Assembly: GCA_021401465.1 (NCBI GenBank)
Contig: JADDMT010000006.1
Coordinates: 248,001-312,000 of the forward strand
DNA length: 64,000 bases
Direction of reading: 5' to 3'
Origin: Teratosphaeria epicoccoides
Lineage: Eukaryota > Ascomycota > Dothideomycetes > Mycosphaerellales > Teratosphaeriaceae
The notes beneath the pieces were generated by a model, which saw nothing but the letters and a program-made list of their open reading frames with translations, was not told where the DNA came from and ran no database searches. Both the position numbers and the translations under genes were made by a program. Each line of letters begins with the position of its first letter. Within the stretch, counting starts at the first letter, position 1. Of the stretch, positions 45,201-55,578 are shown in pieces.

Positions 45201-45832
45201 AATTGCTGATGCCCTGCTTGATGTCGGCCTCGAGCCATTCCTCAGGCACGACACCAGCATCCTTTTCGGAGGCATTTTCGGAATTGCCGGCGCGCCAGAA
45301 CTGTACAGCGGCATGTTAGCAAGATGGAGACGTTTTGAGGCTACGTGCAAAAAGTGCGTACCTGCCACCAGGCCTTGCCCTTCCCTGCGTCGGCAGCGTC
45401 CTTCCTCTCAGCTTCCTCGGCAGCAGCGGCCTTTGGGTCTCTGTATGTAGAAATGTATTTTTGGAGGGCGGTGTATTCGTCTAGAGCGCCGAGTAACATG
45501 TCAGCGGTTGATGCACATGGGAATGCTTGTGAAGCCGGCGTTGTCTGTGGTGGCTTGCGGTGTCAACATACCGAGATCCTCAAGGTTGCCGGGTGCTTGT
45601 GACCACTTGCGAGATCTGCCGCGCCTGTCAGTTGGTGTCCGTCGTGCGTGCCGTGCAGAGCTGTGAGCCGCGGCCGCTGTTGCTGGTGTCATCAGAATTT
45701 GCGTGACAGCAGCTCGAGCTGCCCATCAATAACAACAGCGGCTGCGGCCATTGCGCCGTTCGCCTACCTCTCTTGTCCGGCCTCGCCGTTCTCCAGGTCC
45801 TTGTCGGAAAAGCTCACGCGTGGTGCCGCCAT
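42249..45832 (-). CDS. Plasma-membrane H+-transporting P-type ATPase
   Basis: Six-exon model, 1015 residues, on the minus strand: 45832-45768, 45624-45572, 45480-45362, 45300-45093, 44903-43254, 43201-42249. It hydrolyses ATP to export protons, setting membrane potential and cytosolic pH. Motifs: VMECAVLLAAGLRDW in the first membrane helix, TGES in the actuator domain, CSDKTGTLT with the phosphorylated Asp near residue 449, KGAPK for nucleotide binding, and MTGDGVNDAPSLKKAD. The H+-ATPase-type transport helices LFADLATVAVAYDNA follow. The four N-terminal exons are short (65, 53, 119, 208 bases) and encode a charged tail including EYTALQKYISTYRD. An acidic stretch (EEDPAGSEDKEDDGEEG) lies in the actuator domain. 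The C-terminal tail (HLSKLALKHEKDENGEG) is the place of autoinhibition and kinase control in fungal pumps. Subtype cannot be settled by eye. Confidence 0.94.
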
Positions 45833-48042
45833 GGTGACCTAGCTATACCATGTAAAATGGCAAAGCAGATGGCAGGATGTGGAATGTCGGTCGCGTGAAG
45901 AGCGAGAGAGAGAATGCTCGGAGATGGAGGCTGCGCCAATTTAAAAGAGTGGAAGAGCCCGATAGACGGTTCGAGGACGGGACCGCCCGAGCCTTGTCAG
46001 CGGCTCTGCTGCACTAAATCTCTCAATCTGAATGGGCTGGAGAAATTATCCTGCGCCGCGAGCTCGGTAGCACGCCCCCAAGGCTTGTCAAGGTCAAATC
46101 GCTGCCCTCTGATTGCGCGACTTTCGGCTCTGGCAGCTTACCGGTCGCACTCTTGCCAAACCTCCGTGTCGCGAATACTGATCGCTGGCGGGTTGGGGCG
46201 TGGAGGTCAAAGGCCCGAAAATGCTGCCATCAAACCGTCAGTCTACTGTGCCGCTTGCCGTTCCACAGCCGCACCAGACTGCAAGCGGTCAAACGTGCAA
46301 GACGCACGCGGCGGTCCAATAGCTGTGCGCGGAGCGCCTCTGCTATCACTGCCAATGGGGTGCCGGGTTGGAGCCCGTCTCATGCAGCTGATGAAAGCTT
46401 AATGCGTGCATTGGGGGTCCCTCGACCACCAGCACATGACGTCGAATGGCATCCATCCTAGCAGTAATCGACCGCACACGGCAGATCCACACACATACAT
46501 GGTCGGCACAAGCTGTTGCGTGCGATTGGCATCAACAAATCTCATTCCATGGGTCTCCCCACCAAAAGCCGTCACTAGAACGCTCCAGGAAGTGGCCTCT
46601 AGTCTCTACTCAATATTCCGTGGGGCCAACTCGCGGAAGCTTTCATTTCGGGCATCGTGCGTGCTGACCACATGCATGGTCGGTAGCTGCAGGGCAACCG
46701 GCGCTCGAAGCCACAACAAACAGATAGAGCCGCCAAGTGCTCTTGCGAAACGGTAGCGCTTCGAGCAGCTGCAATCGAAGCTGTGGAAGCATGTGTGTCT
46801 AACACCGTCAGGTAATGCAATGCTTGGCCTGTATGATACCAATTCGATCGATCCAACTGGCGTCGCTGTGGGCCGTGGCACTGCCAATATCTGTCTTGGC
46901 GCAGTCTTGCTGTGCATCTTCGGCCAAGAGCATCCAAGCACACCAAGGTAACCATGGCCAACTCTGCGACAAATGGAACGCCTGGATCATGGTTACGCCG
47001 CCATTCGCCGATGCAGGCGCGAGCCGGCGTATTAAGTAGGGCCTGAAGAGTTTCAAAAGCGCATTTCAATTCGTACACCGACTGCAATAGGTTGATCCGA
47101 CCGACATTCGTAGGCCGGACTGTACATGTTGCTCGCGTGCCCAAACGTGTCAGCGTGGGTACCGGCCGCAATCGAAGGCAACCTCTGACGGCCGGGACGT
47201 CTTCCGAACGCTCATAAATCGCGCAACTGGCGCTGAAATACATGTATGCAAGGGCTTGAGTGCCGTTACTCCGTGCAGCTTGTAATGGCATATCGATTCG
47301 TGCCTTTTAATGATTTACATCCCTCAGATTCCTGAGCATGGCCTGATGTGTCACGAAAGAGCAATGAACAAAATTCACGACTCAAGATTTTTGATGAAAG
47401 TGAAAAGCTGACGCAGCATGGGGTCGAGAATTGCCTGCAGGTGTGCGGAAGTCTGTTTGCACTGATTCCCCGGCATGTGCGTTGAACGAGGACGCGACGA
47501 TTAGACTTGTGAGAGCTGGTTGTGAGGAAGCGATGCTTGAGAGCGATGTGGCTGTGTTTGCGGATGTAGACGTGCCTTGGCAAGCTCAGTCGCAGTAGAC
47601 CCGGTTGCCAACTCCGCCACCACTACCAAGGTGACTCCAGGCCTGTTGGCTGTGATTCTCAGCAATGTGCTGAACGAACATTGGGACAGAATACATTGGC
47701 AGTCCATGCAATGCACCCGCGATCGCGAACTAATCAATACTTGGATGATGGCGAAGTTTGATCCGCCACCAGGACGCTCGAAGAGGAAGCCGACAGTCCA
47801 GCAATAAATCCTTTCTTTGCGCATGACTCTACATGTAGGAGATTGTGCCCAGTGTCGAGCGCGGCGGCAACAATGCCCACTGCACCTGTCACAAGCTCAC
47901 ACCACAGACTTCAGCAGGCGCAGATGAAAGCAAGGCAGGAACATGACACGTACAAATACCTTAGGCATGATCGTGGTGAGCCAGTCGTCTGGTTTTCATT
48001 CACATTCCCACGCCCCGACATTCCTACTGGGCCACAGCAACG
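45833..48042. other. 2.2-kb upstream region of the H+-ATPase gene, gene-poor
   Basis: This is the presumed promoter and leader of the ATPase gene, then unassigned DNA. A 230-codon minus frame at 46599-47291 overlaps a plus frame of similar quality and shows no family. One short plus frame with a signal-peptide-like start is listed separately. No RNA genes seen. Confidence 0.45.
46833..47039 (+). CDS. Possible small secreted peptide, low support
   Basis: A 68-residue frame begins MIPIRSIQLASLWAVALPIS followed by VLAQSCCASS, which would make a plausible signal peptide and cleavage site. Only three cysteines remain, and the rest (NHGQLCDKWNAWIMVTPP) resembles nothing known. It is overlapped by a longer minus-strand frame. 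A chance frame is at least as likely; it is kept because small secreted genes are otherwise present in this window. Confidence 0.15.
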   Translation: MIPIRSIQLASLWAVALPISVLAQSCCASSAKSIQAHQGNHGQLCDKWNAWIMVTPPFADAGASRRIK

Positions 48043-49824
48043 ATGGCGACCCTCCGGGAAAGACCATCGGAATTACCAACTAATTCACGGCAATCCCACC
48101 GCTCAACCGTCACCATAGTCCGTTTGCAGACACAGGCGCCACACTCGTGTATTTCACAGCAAAGGCACGCTTTGCTACGGAACAGCATCGAGCTGCGTCC
48201 ATCTCATTGGCGCTTGCTTCCGAAGCGAAGCTTTCGAAAGAAGCTGGAAAGTCTTGTCCTCAAAGAGCCGCCAGTAACCCCTTACGAACGACCTGGGATC
48301 ATGCGCATCAAGGATTCAGATGACTACATCACGGCAAGAGCTGCAAATCCATGGACTGGGCAGATATCGCCAAGTATTCGAAGTGCAACATCAACGACAT
48401 GTCTATCCTTGACACCGGACTCACCCGGGGAAGCATTGAAGCTATGCAAGCAACGACCAGCTTGTGCTACGCCAGCACAGGGAAGAGCGCGCGTGACACA
48501 GAAAGTGACATCACCTCAGAGCTACAAGATCAGTACAGAGAGCTTGGAGCGAAGTAGAGAGGGCTTGGCGTCGACTGCAAGACCACCAGGGCAGACGGAT
48601 GCAATTACTGGTGCAGTATCGGAAGACAAGGCGTCGGAAGATGATCGTTTCGTCCTTGATATGCCATCGGCGCGCGAGCCACAGCCCTTCACTTATCCTG
48701 GCAAATCACAAGTAGAAATTAAGGCCCTTGAGTACGCCAAACACACAAGCTGTGGAGCCGCCGAGCAAGCGCAGATCGATGCGAGAAGTCATGGCAGCAG
48801 ATTGCATTCATGTAGAGGTCTCGCAGCACATCAAGAGCCGCGAAGTGGTCCGTGCAAAACATTGAGAGGGCATCCACTGAAAGTCCACGGGCAGTTTCAA
48901 TCACAGGAATACGGGCCCGGTCCCGGTCTGTCAGACGCTCGTCCGTGTTCTCCGCGCACAGCAAGCCATATCAGTGGATGCACGCTTCTAGGGACGAAAA
49001 CTGGAGACACCCACAGGTCCCATTACGCCCATGGAAAGCTGAGACCGGGCCGTGAGATACCTGTTCCAGAACTGCCAAGATATGGTCCGTGCACGGCGAC
49101 ATTAGCCAGGAACGCAATTGAGTCGCCCAGAACGCCAGTGTTTGCCAAGACTTTCGATGACGGTGATCTGTCAAACGCAGAGCTTGCGATCGATGCGACA
49201 CTGCAAGAGACCGGGCCTGCTACTACGCAATACGTCTTAGATACGGACGGAGCGCCGCCGTCGCAGTCACAATATCCTTTCAGGACCCGTGCGATCCCAA
49301 GAAAACCGGTAAGCGCTGTTGGCGCGGCGCCCAGCAGGGGACACGGAGAGGTGCATTTGCAGCAAAACCGCCAAGATAAGGCGCAAGGGAATCAAGATCT
49401 TTCACGAAATGAAACCCACGGAGGTTGCGACTTGAGCATGTTGCCACGCGTACAGCTGGTGCATCCAGCATTGGCGTCCTTGCCGCGAAGACAGCGCATT
49501 ATTGCCCTGCAAAATTGTTCACTTGGCTGTGCGACTGCGGATGGAAATTGTCTCGGGCGACGGAGTGCATCGGCCTCGGGCACTTCTGTACCTCATCCTT
49601 CAGGACACTTTTTTGCTCATCCAGATCAGAAGATGTGCGTGGAGGCACCAGATGTCAAGGGCTCGGGAAGCACAATGCTTACCCTTGCGCAATTTCTGTC
49701 GTTCTTGATGGCTTTGACCCTGCTTTGGAAACTTGGCACAGCACTCGTGATGGTGATTGAAGCTTTGCTTTGGCCGTTTGTCGTACCTATCCAGATTCTG
49801 CGGTGGCTCGCTCGTACGGATTGA
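48043..49824 (+). CDS. Hypothetical protein with hydrophobic C-terminal anchor
   Basis: This single exon encodes 593 residues. Most of the protein is polar and disordered (Ser, Pro, Arg, Gln). One island near residue 75-115, PVTPYERPGIMRIKDSDDY and TARAANPWTGQISPS, is a motif I recall near the start of unnamed dothideomycete proteins. The last 50 residues are strongly hydrophobic: MLTLAQFLSFLMALTLLWKLG, then MVIEALLWPFVVPIQIL, ending RWLARTD. This could be a tail anchor or two closely spaced spans. The N-terminal 40 residues look less conserved, so a later start is possible. Function is unknown; a membrane-tethered scaffold is one reading. Confidence 0.62.
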   Translation: MATLRERPSELPTNSRQSHRSTVTIVRLQTQAPHSCISQQRHALLRNSIELRPSHWRLLPKRSFRKKLESLVLKEPPVTPYERPGIMRIKDSDDYITARAANPWTGQISPSIRSATSTTCLSLTPDSPGEALKLCKQRPACATPAQGRARVTQKVTSPQSYKISTESLERSREGLASTARPPGQTDAITGAVSEDKASEDDRFVLDMPSAREPQPFTYPGKSQVEIKALEYAKHTSCGAAEQAQIDARSHGSRLHSCRGLAAHQEPRSGPCKTLRGHPLKVHGQFQSQEYGPGPGLSDARPCSPRTASHISGCTLLGTKTGDTHRSHYAHGKLRPGREIPVPELPRYGPCTATLARNAIESPRTPVFAKTFDDGDLSNAELAIDATLQETGPATTQYVLDTDGAPPSQSQYPFRTRAIPRKPVSAVGAAPSRGHGEVHLQQNRQDKAQGNQDLSRNETHGGCDLSMLPRVQLVHPALASLPRRQRIIALQNCSLGCATADGNCLGRRSASASGTSVPHPSGHFFAHPDQKMCVEAPDVKGSGSTMLTLAQFLSFLMALTLLWKLGTALVMVIEALLWPFVVPIQILRWLARTD

Positions 49825-51138
49825 GCCGAGCTGCGTACACGAAATGATCTCTGAGCATTCTGCGTCAGATACTTGGGCAACGGACCAATCTTTTACGCCG
49901 CTGGTATGAAGCGCAGGAGCCCACAAAGCCACAGGTCGATCAGATCTTGCTATCACTCGTTGGCATGGACTCCACCGCGTTGCACCCTCCGTTCGTTTCG
50001 GGAGCGTGAAGTCTTCAATGCTTATTGGAGCCCCAATCTGCGGTAATGGCGTGTATTCCAACAGGTCCACCAGCCTTGAGCGGGATGTCTCGTCTTTCAG
50101 CGACGGTTCAGTGCAGCCAAGTATATTTCCAGTTCCCAGCGCCCGCTTCTGCCACCTGACATGCTCTCTTCCATATTTGAGGTCATGCATGTATGGAACC
50201 AGACAAAACCTTCGAATGCTAGTCCTGAGGCACGACGGCAAGCGTGCGACCACTCGGAGGTAGTATTCTGATCAGCAGAAACGTCGCCTACGTAAATGAT
50301 AGACGGTACTACTCAACAGTATCTATCCTCGTCAACGACGTTAGCTCTCAGCCGCTTCGGCCCCATCACCCGACTCATCAATCAGACGGATCATCCTGCG
50401 CTAGGAGGTCTTTGCTTCGGAAGGCGTGCCTATCAAGCGGTGCAACGAAGGCGGCGGAGGCGAGCGAGCGATGCCCTGGGCCTGAGGATCCACTGGTGAC
50501 GAAGACGCTTTGGGTGGTGGAGTAAGAGATCCTTCGAAGGTGTCGTGTGGGTTTAGCATTAACGATGCGGGCTTCGGACTGCCATAATGGCTCGTCGCAG
50601 GCTGGACTGTCGCATTCACGGCTGGCTTTTGTCTAGTCCACGACAGGAGCTAGGGTTCCCGATAGAATGTTCCCGTGGAATATACAATATTCGTACTTCT
50701 GCCTTTTTAGGTTAGCCGGTCAGCCGTCGCACGTTTGCTTGATATATGGTTCCCGCCTTGGTCGCCAGAAGGTGAATATTGAGTTAAACCCAGGTGATGA
50801 GTACCCAGCGCGCGAAATTGAGATCAAGCAGGACAGCGCTGGAAGGGGGACTGAATGGAATCATGCTCTTACGATCGATTTCAGGCGCAGCGAAGCCTCG
50901 ACTCCAGTCAAGCTTCGCATACTCGCGAAGATGGAACTGTGCAGCCATTCGAAAGCTTCAAGATGCTTCAGCCCAACCCTAGCTCCTAAGCAACTTCTTC
51001 ACACTCCAGCTAAAGTCGAGAGCATCGGTTGCTTACCACTACTGCTCAACGGCTCTTGGAAGCGCACCTGAATCATGAATCCCCATCGTAGGCACTCAAA
51101 TGACCACTCTAGTCACCGCCGTCCACTCCAAGCTTTAG
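49825..51138. other. Intergenic, 1.3 kb
   Basis: This is the 3' flank of the hydrophobic-tail protein and of the Tda10-like gene. The minus frame at 49600-50253 overlaps a real coding end and shows no family. Nothing supportable. Confidence 0.45.
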
Positions 51139-52352
51139 CTAGATCACCTCAGTATCCTTCACCTTCCTGTCCTTCCCTACAATCAATCTCAATTGCTTTC
51201 CCGGCTCTCCCGGAAAGACGCCACGTCTCAGCACGTCAGTGTAGAGCTCGTAGGCGGGATAGTCTACTCCCGCTCGGTCAGTGACGGCTTGTGTGTAGCG
51301 AAAGATGTACGTACAGCCATTGACAAACTGGACGACTTGTTCTTCAGTCATGCCCGAGCCGCTCGCAGCACGCAGCGCAGCTTCTTGCTCCAGGCGCCAG
51401 GTGTAGACGTATTGGGTATCTTCTGCGTCGCTGCATAGCAGAAGAGTGAGGGGTCAGCATCATCGCGCCACTAAGTGTCAGTGGTTGTGCTCTGGACCTC
51501 ACATCTGCATGAATGCACCGAATCTGTCCGTCAAGTCATCGTATTCTTTCAGTTTCTCGTTGACGAACAAGACGCTGCCTAGCTCCAGCTTTCCTAGCTG
51601 ACCCGGGTACTGGTCTCCATTTCGCTCGTACTCCTCCTTCGCAGCGCTCCATTCTGCCTCTACTTGAACCTCAGACAAAGCTCGAAATCCTACGCACCAG
51701 CCCTCGAAGATCACCACCTCCACAGGCGGAGTGCCGGGTGCGTTGACCGTGCTCCATTCGGATTCTGGACGCCTATCGCCTTGGCCGGAGAAAGCGGATT
51801 TGTCGTAGGACGGAATGCGGATGTTTTGCTCACGATCTGCTAGGGCCTCGAATACTTCAATGCCGAGTGCGATGTCGTGCGTGCTTGGTTGACCTCTATG
51901 CTGGACGAGAGGATTGGAAGGGTGAGACTTGGCGAGAGCTTGCTGCTCCATGTGGGGAAGATAGAGGTCGTCTATCGATAGAACGACGGTAGGGAAGTTG
52001 TGTGGTGGTGAGGAAAGGGTGGAAGAAAGCGTTTCGACCTACCATTGCCTCAGCATGGGAAGGCATGATCAAAGGGAAAGACTGAGAGACTAGACATATT
52101 GGCCGCCATTGTGGAGTAGATGTCGGAGGTTTGTGATTACGAGAGAGGTGTCCCGAGCATGGTTTCGACCAAAACGACCCAAGGAGATGGACATACCAGC
52201 GTAGTCTTGCCCGCCCCTTGTACGCCGTTGAGTCCTACAAAGAAGGGCGGAGGTGTTTGGCCATGAGTCTCATGCTGCTCACGATGCTGCTTGATGCGGG
52301 CCAGTATAAAGGGTATGCAATGCTCAGACTTGTCATTTATGATTTCAGGCAT
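51139..52352 (-). CDS. Tda10 / glycerate-kinase-like P-loop ATPase
   Basis: Model on the minus strand: 52352-52197, 52038-51503, 51430-51139, 327 residues. Walker A GVQGAGKT is at 43-50, soon after CIPFILARI. Exon 2 opens with a helix leading to TVVLSIDDLYLPH, the acidic substrate/Mg site. Next come HRGQPSTHDIALGIEVF, PSYDKSAFSGQGDR (the family's YDKS..GEGDR motif), VVIFEGWCVGF, and TWRLEQEAAL in the last exon. All exon joins keep frame at GT-AG sites. The family includes yeast Tda10 and plant D-glycerate 3-kinase; yeast Tda10 binds ATP but its substrate is unsettled, so kinase activity on glycerate is only possible here. The start at 52352 (MPEIINDKSEHC) fits homologue length. The gene is divergent from the cystathionine beta-lyase gene. 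Confidence 0.87.
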
Positions 52353-52650
52353 TTCTCCGCGGGTGTGAACGAGATGAACGGGAAGTACATGTAGATACTT
52401 AAGACACACGCCCGGAATATCAGAGCACGCCATTAATCCGCGGCCAATCCCGGTAACGACTTCCAAGGGTGCTCCGACTTTTCGATATTTACCGTCACAA
52501 GATCACCACCACTACCACTGTATTCTTGAACAGACTGACTGCTGTCATTTCCGCCCACCATTCTACCCAAGTAAACACAGCAGCGCGAAGAGGTCTCTAG
52601 TCCTCTTCTAAAACAAAAACTACTCCTCCTCCACCAACAAGTACCCCGCC
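52353..52650. promoter_or_regulatory. Shared upstream region of Tda10-like and cystathionine beta-lyase genes
   Basis: 298 bases separate the two divergent start codons. The part next to the lyase gene is C/T/A-rich with few G (52590-52650, ending CACCAACAAGTACCCCGCC before ATG), typical of a fungal 5' leader. A shared control region is inference from distance. Confidence 0.45.
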
Positions 52651-53979
52651 ATGGCCGGTCCAAGTCAGGAAGCCCCCGAGGGTATCTCGAAGGCGATGAG
52701 ACATCTCGACCTCGACGGCCACGACTTGCCGCCCTCGCCCGCTCCCTCTAGCCCGAGCAATGGCCGGAAATACGCGCTCGCCACCGAATTGGTGTACACC
52801 GAGGGCGGCGACCAGTACAATGCCAGCAGCGTGCCCATTTACCAGTCTGCTACTTTCAAAGGCGGGCCAGGGCAGGACTATGACTACACTCGCTCAGGCA
52901 ACCCGACGCGCACGCATCTGGAGAGGCACTTGGCCAAAATCATGAATGCGAACCGGGCATTGGTAGTCAGCTCGGGCATGGGTGCATGCGACGTCATTAC
53001 CCGGATATTGAAGCCTGGCGACGAGGTCGTGACCGGCGACGACCTGTACGGAGGCACCAACAGGCTGTTGACATATCTGAAGAACAACGGCGGCATCATT
53101 GTCAAGCACGTGGACACCACCGACCTGCCTACGGTGAAGGCTGCGCTCAGCGAGAAGACCGCGATGGTCCTGCTCGAGACTCCCACGAACCCGCTGATCA
53201 AGATTGTCGACATTGCATCGATAGCGTCGGCCGCTCATGAGCGCAATCCGGAAGCTGTCGTGGCCGTGGACAACACCATGATGTCGCCCTACCTCCAGAA
53301 CCCTCTCGACCTTGGCGCCGACGTCACTTACGAGAGCGGCACCAAATACCTCTCTGGCCATCACGATGTCATGGCCGGTATCATCGGCATCAACAATCTG
53401 CAGCTTGGCGAGAAATTTTTCTTCATGATCAACTCTACTGGTTGCGGCCTGGCGCCGTTCGATTCGTGGCTACTGCTTCGCGGCATCAAGACTTTGGCGA
53501 TCCGAATGGAGAAGCAGCAGGCCAACGCCATGGCCATCGCCACCTTTCTCCAAAGTCATGGCTTCAAAGTCCGCTACCCAGGTCTCGAATCGCACTCTCA
53601 ATACAGCCTCCACTGGTCTCAAGCTCGCGGCGCTGGCGCCGTCCTCTCCTTCGAAACAGGTTCTGTCCCTCTCAGCGAACGCATCGTGGAAAGCACGCGG
53701 CTCTTCGGCATTTCTGTCTCCTTTGGCTGCGTCAACAGTCTCATCTCCATGCCATGCCGCATGAGTCACGCAAGCATTGATCCCGCGACGAGAAAAGAGC
53801 GATCTTTGCCGGAAGATATCATAAGGTTATGTGTGGGCATTGAGGACTTGACGGATCTGATTGATGATCTCAGCCGGGCGCTTGTCAGGGCAGGTGCTGT
53901 CAATCTGACGAATGAAGGGTTCACAGCTGTTGAGGCGCATGATACGGGGAGAACGAGGCAGGTAGTTGATGAACCGTAG
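52651..53979 (+). CDS. Cystathionine beta-lyase (PLP-dependent, Cys/Met metabolism family)
   Basis: This single exon encodes 442 residues. It cleaves cystathionine to homocysteine, pyruvate and ammonia, in the step before methionine. Motifs: YDYTRSGNPTRTHLERHLA near 77-95, SSGMGACDVITRIL around 107-120 (phosphate-binding turn), LYGGTNRLL, and LLETPTNPLIKIVDI near 174-187. Asp207 in VAVDNT contacts the PLP ring nitrogen, and Lys232 in SGTKYLSGH forms the Schiff base. The SHASIDPATRKERSLPEDIIRLCVGIED end is typical of the family. Relatives with the same fold (cystathionine gamma-lyase, gamma-synthase, O-acetylhomoserine sulfhydrylase) cannot be wholly excluded. The FKGGPGQDYDYTRSGNPTR pattern and length fit fungal beta-lyases best. 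The polar 40-residue N-terminus is probably cytosolic and has no clear targeting signal. Confidence 0.9.
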   Translation: MAGPSQEAPEGISKAMRHLDLDGHDLPPSPAPSSPSNGRKYALATELVYTEGGDQYNASSVPIYQSATFKGGPGQDYDYTRSGNPTRTHLERHLAKIMNANRALVVSSGMGACDVITRILKPGDEVVTGDDLYGGTNRLLTYLKNNGGIIVKHVDTTDLPTVKAALSEKTAMVLLETPTNPLIKIVDIASIASAAHERNPEAVVAVDNTMMSPYLQNPLDLGADVTYESGTKYLSGHHDVMAGIIGINNLQLGEKFFFMINSTGCGLAPFDSWLLLRGIKTLAIRMEKQQANAMAIATFLQSHGFKVRYPGLESHSQYSLHWSQARGAGAVLSFETGSVPLSERIVESTRLFGISVSFGCVNSLISMPCRMSHASIDPATRKERSLPEDIIRLCVGIEDLTDLIDDLSRALVRAGAVNLTNEGFTAVEAHDTGRTRQVVDEP

Positions 53980-54420
53980 TGTGCTTGTGTACGTTATGCT
54001 GCCAAGGAAAGTCAAACTGCATATCGGAGATACGGTGGCGGGCTGAGGGAAACTATTCGGTACGAACGCACTGGCTATGCACGATCGATCGGTAAACCAG
54101 ACATTTCCCTTCATCGCCTGTCTCAGTAACAGAGACAAACGATAATTCGGGCAATCCTATAGCAACTCACCCATCGAATCCGTCCACGTGCCTGGCAGGA
54201 GGATCATCACAATCATTTCTCAGCTGCTGCAACGATAAGTGCTGATCAGCAGGTTCATAGTGTTATCCAGACCTGTGTTTTTCCCGCGATCTTGGTAATC
54301 GCGATGTATCATGAATTCCTGTAACCTGGCAATCCTGCAAATGCAAGTAGAACTTGTTCTCGATGTTCTTTGTCGACACGCCCCTATGGAAAGGCGAGAA
54401 ATCTCCAAATACCACGAAAC
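53980..54420. other. Intergenic
   Basis: This is the 3' flank of the lyase gene running into the FAD oxidase relic. No gene is seen. Confidence 0.45.
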
Positions 54421-55457
54421 CTACATCGCCCGTCTGCGCACTGCTGATCTATTGCCGCAAGAAAGCGATGATATTGCGAACTCGACTCTCGAAATCGGAG
54501 CGTGGTACTGCCTCGAGCCAACTGTACCAATGCCAGTGGTATCCGGGCGCTTTGGATCTAAAGATGGCTGTGGCGCCGGAAGATCCGCGACATGGTAGCA
54601 CGCATGATGCCCTTGTTCGTGTGGCCTATGCCGTCTTCCAAGCCTGTGCCGTTCATTGCACCACTGTGAAAGTAGTGCCAGAAGAGTTGCTTCGGGACCG
54701 CACCATTCCGTGGTGTCTAGACTGAATGGAGTCATATGGTCGAGCGTCGGGGCCATGGCAATGAGGACCTGTTCCGCCTGTATCAAGGCGTCTCGAGCCG
54801 GCGTCCGGAGGACGATACTGACGTTGTTCCCATCTTGGGTTCTTCGATCCGCGGCTGCGACTGACGACGCCAGCAGGACGTTGGATGCGAGATCCTGCAG
54901 GGCGGTGGCGTGCAATGCCGCATTGTCGGCATGGGCATTCTTGATCGCCGCGGGGGCGTCCTCGGCAAGCATTACATGGTTCAGATTGTGGAAGGATAGA
55001 GCGCTGGCGTGCTGAGCGAGTCACTGGGGTATGTAGGTACGGCGAAGATTGAACAGGCGGAGTCGTTCAGGTTGTGCTTCTGGATGTATTGCGGCCTTGT
55101 TTAGAAGAGATCGGAGAGTACTGGGTTTGGGAGGTCGATGCCGTCCTCGAGAAACGGCCGGTGGTCGAGCTGGGCGACGTAGTCTTGGCCGAGGATGCCC
55201 CGTGTTCAATTGGTCATGGGAGGTTTCTTGGTGAGATCGAAGTATTTGAGTATCCCGAGGACCGATCTTCCGAAGGCTACGAGCGGTGTGTTCAATCGGT
55301 TGAAGAAGTCGGTCACGACGCTGGTGTTCTGATAGAGCTGGATGCCGAAGTTGGCGTTGATGTTGCTGCCTGGGACCGTGTAGGCGATTGCGCTGCCGCC
55401 CAGGCGGTCGCTTGTTTCGACCAGCGCGAACGTGTGGGTTTGGCCCGACTGCCGCAA
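54421..55457 (-). pseudogene. Decayed FAD-dependent amine-oxidase-type oxidoreductase
   Basis: The minus strand reads TFALVETSDRLGGSAIAYTVPGSN (second half of an FAD-binding unit), then NFGIQLYQNTSVVTDFFNRLN. After an in-frame TGA at 55206 it continues AQLDHRPFLEDGIDLPNP and YIQKHNLND. Further stops follow at 55101 (TAA), 54981 (TGA) and 54972 (TAA). Near 55015 the sensible frame shifts to SALSFHNLNHVMLAEDA, then ALHATALQDLASNVLLASSV and VSIVLRTPARDALIQAEQVL. The order matches fungal flavin amine-oxidase-like proteins (beta-cyclopiazonate-dehydrogenase-like). The N-terminal GxGxxG dinucleotide fold is absent upstream, and the C-terminus is degenerate. Four stops, at least one frameshift and a lost N-terminus make this a relic. 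The TAA at 55101 could be CAA changed by a C-to-T (RIP-like) event; one case is not proof. Confidence 0.7.
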
Positions 55458-55578
55458 TCTCGTGTTTATGGATTAATGGGCGGATATAGAGAAAGCAACA
55501 TATCGACTGCTCAGTTCGCAACAGACTTCTTGTGTACGGAAAGTGTATGCTCGCGGAAAGTAGATTACACGGCCCTCT

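Noticed and set aside
45971..45985. GGTTCGAGGAC, resembling a tRNA B box
   Set aside because: It lacks the CC ending of a B box, and no A box or cloverleaf pairing is found at a suitable distance. No tRNA was identified anywhere in the window.
46599..47291. 230-codon minus-strand frame upstream of the H+-ATPase gene
   Set aside because: No family motif and no promoter or splice support. It opposes a signal-peptide-like plus frame that is itself weak.
49600..50253. 217-codon minus frame next to the hydrophobic-tail protein
   Set aside because: It overlaps the 3' end of that gene in antisense and continues into DNA with no protein-like pattern.
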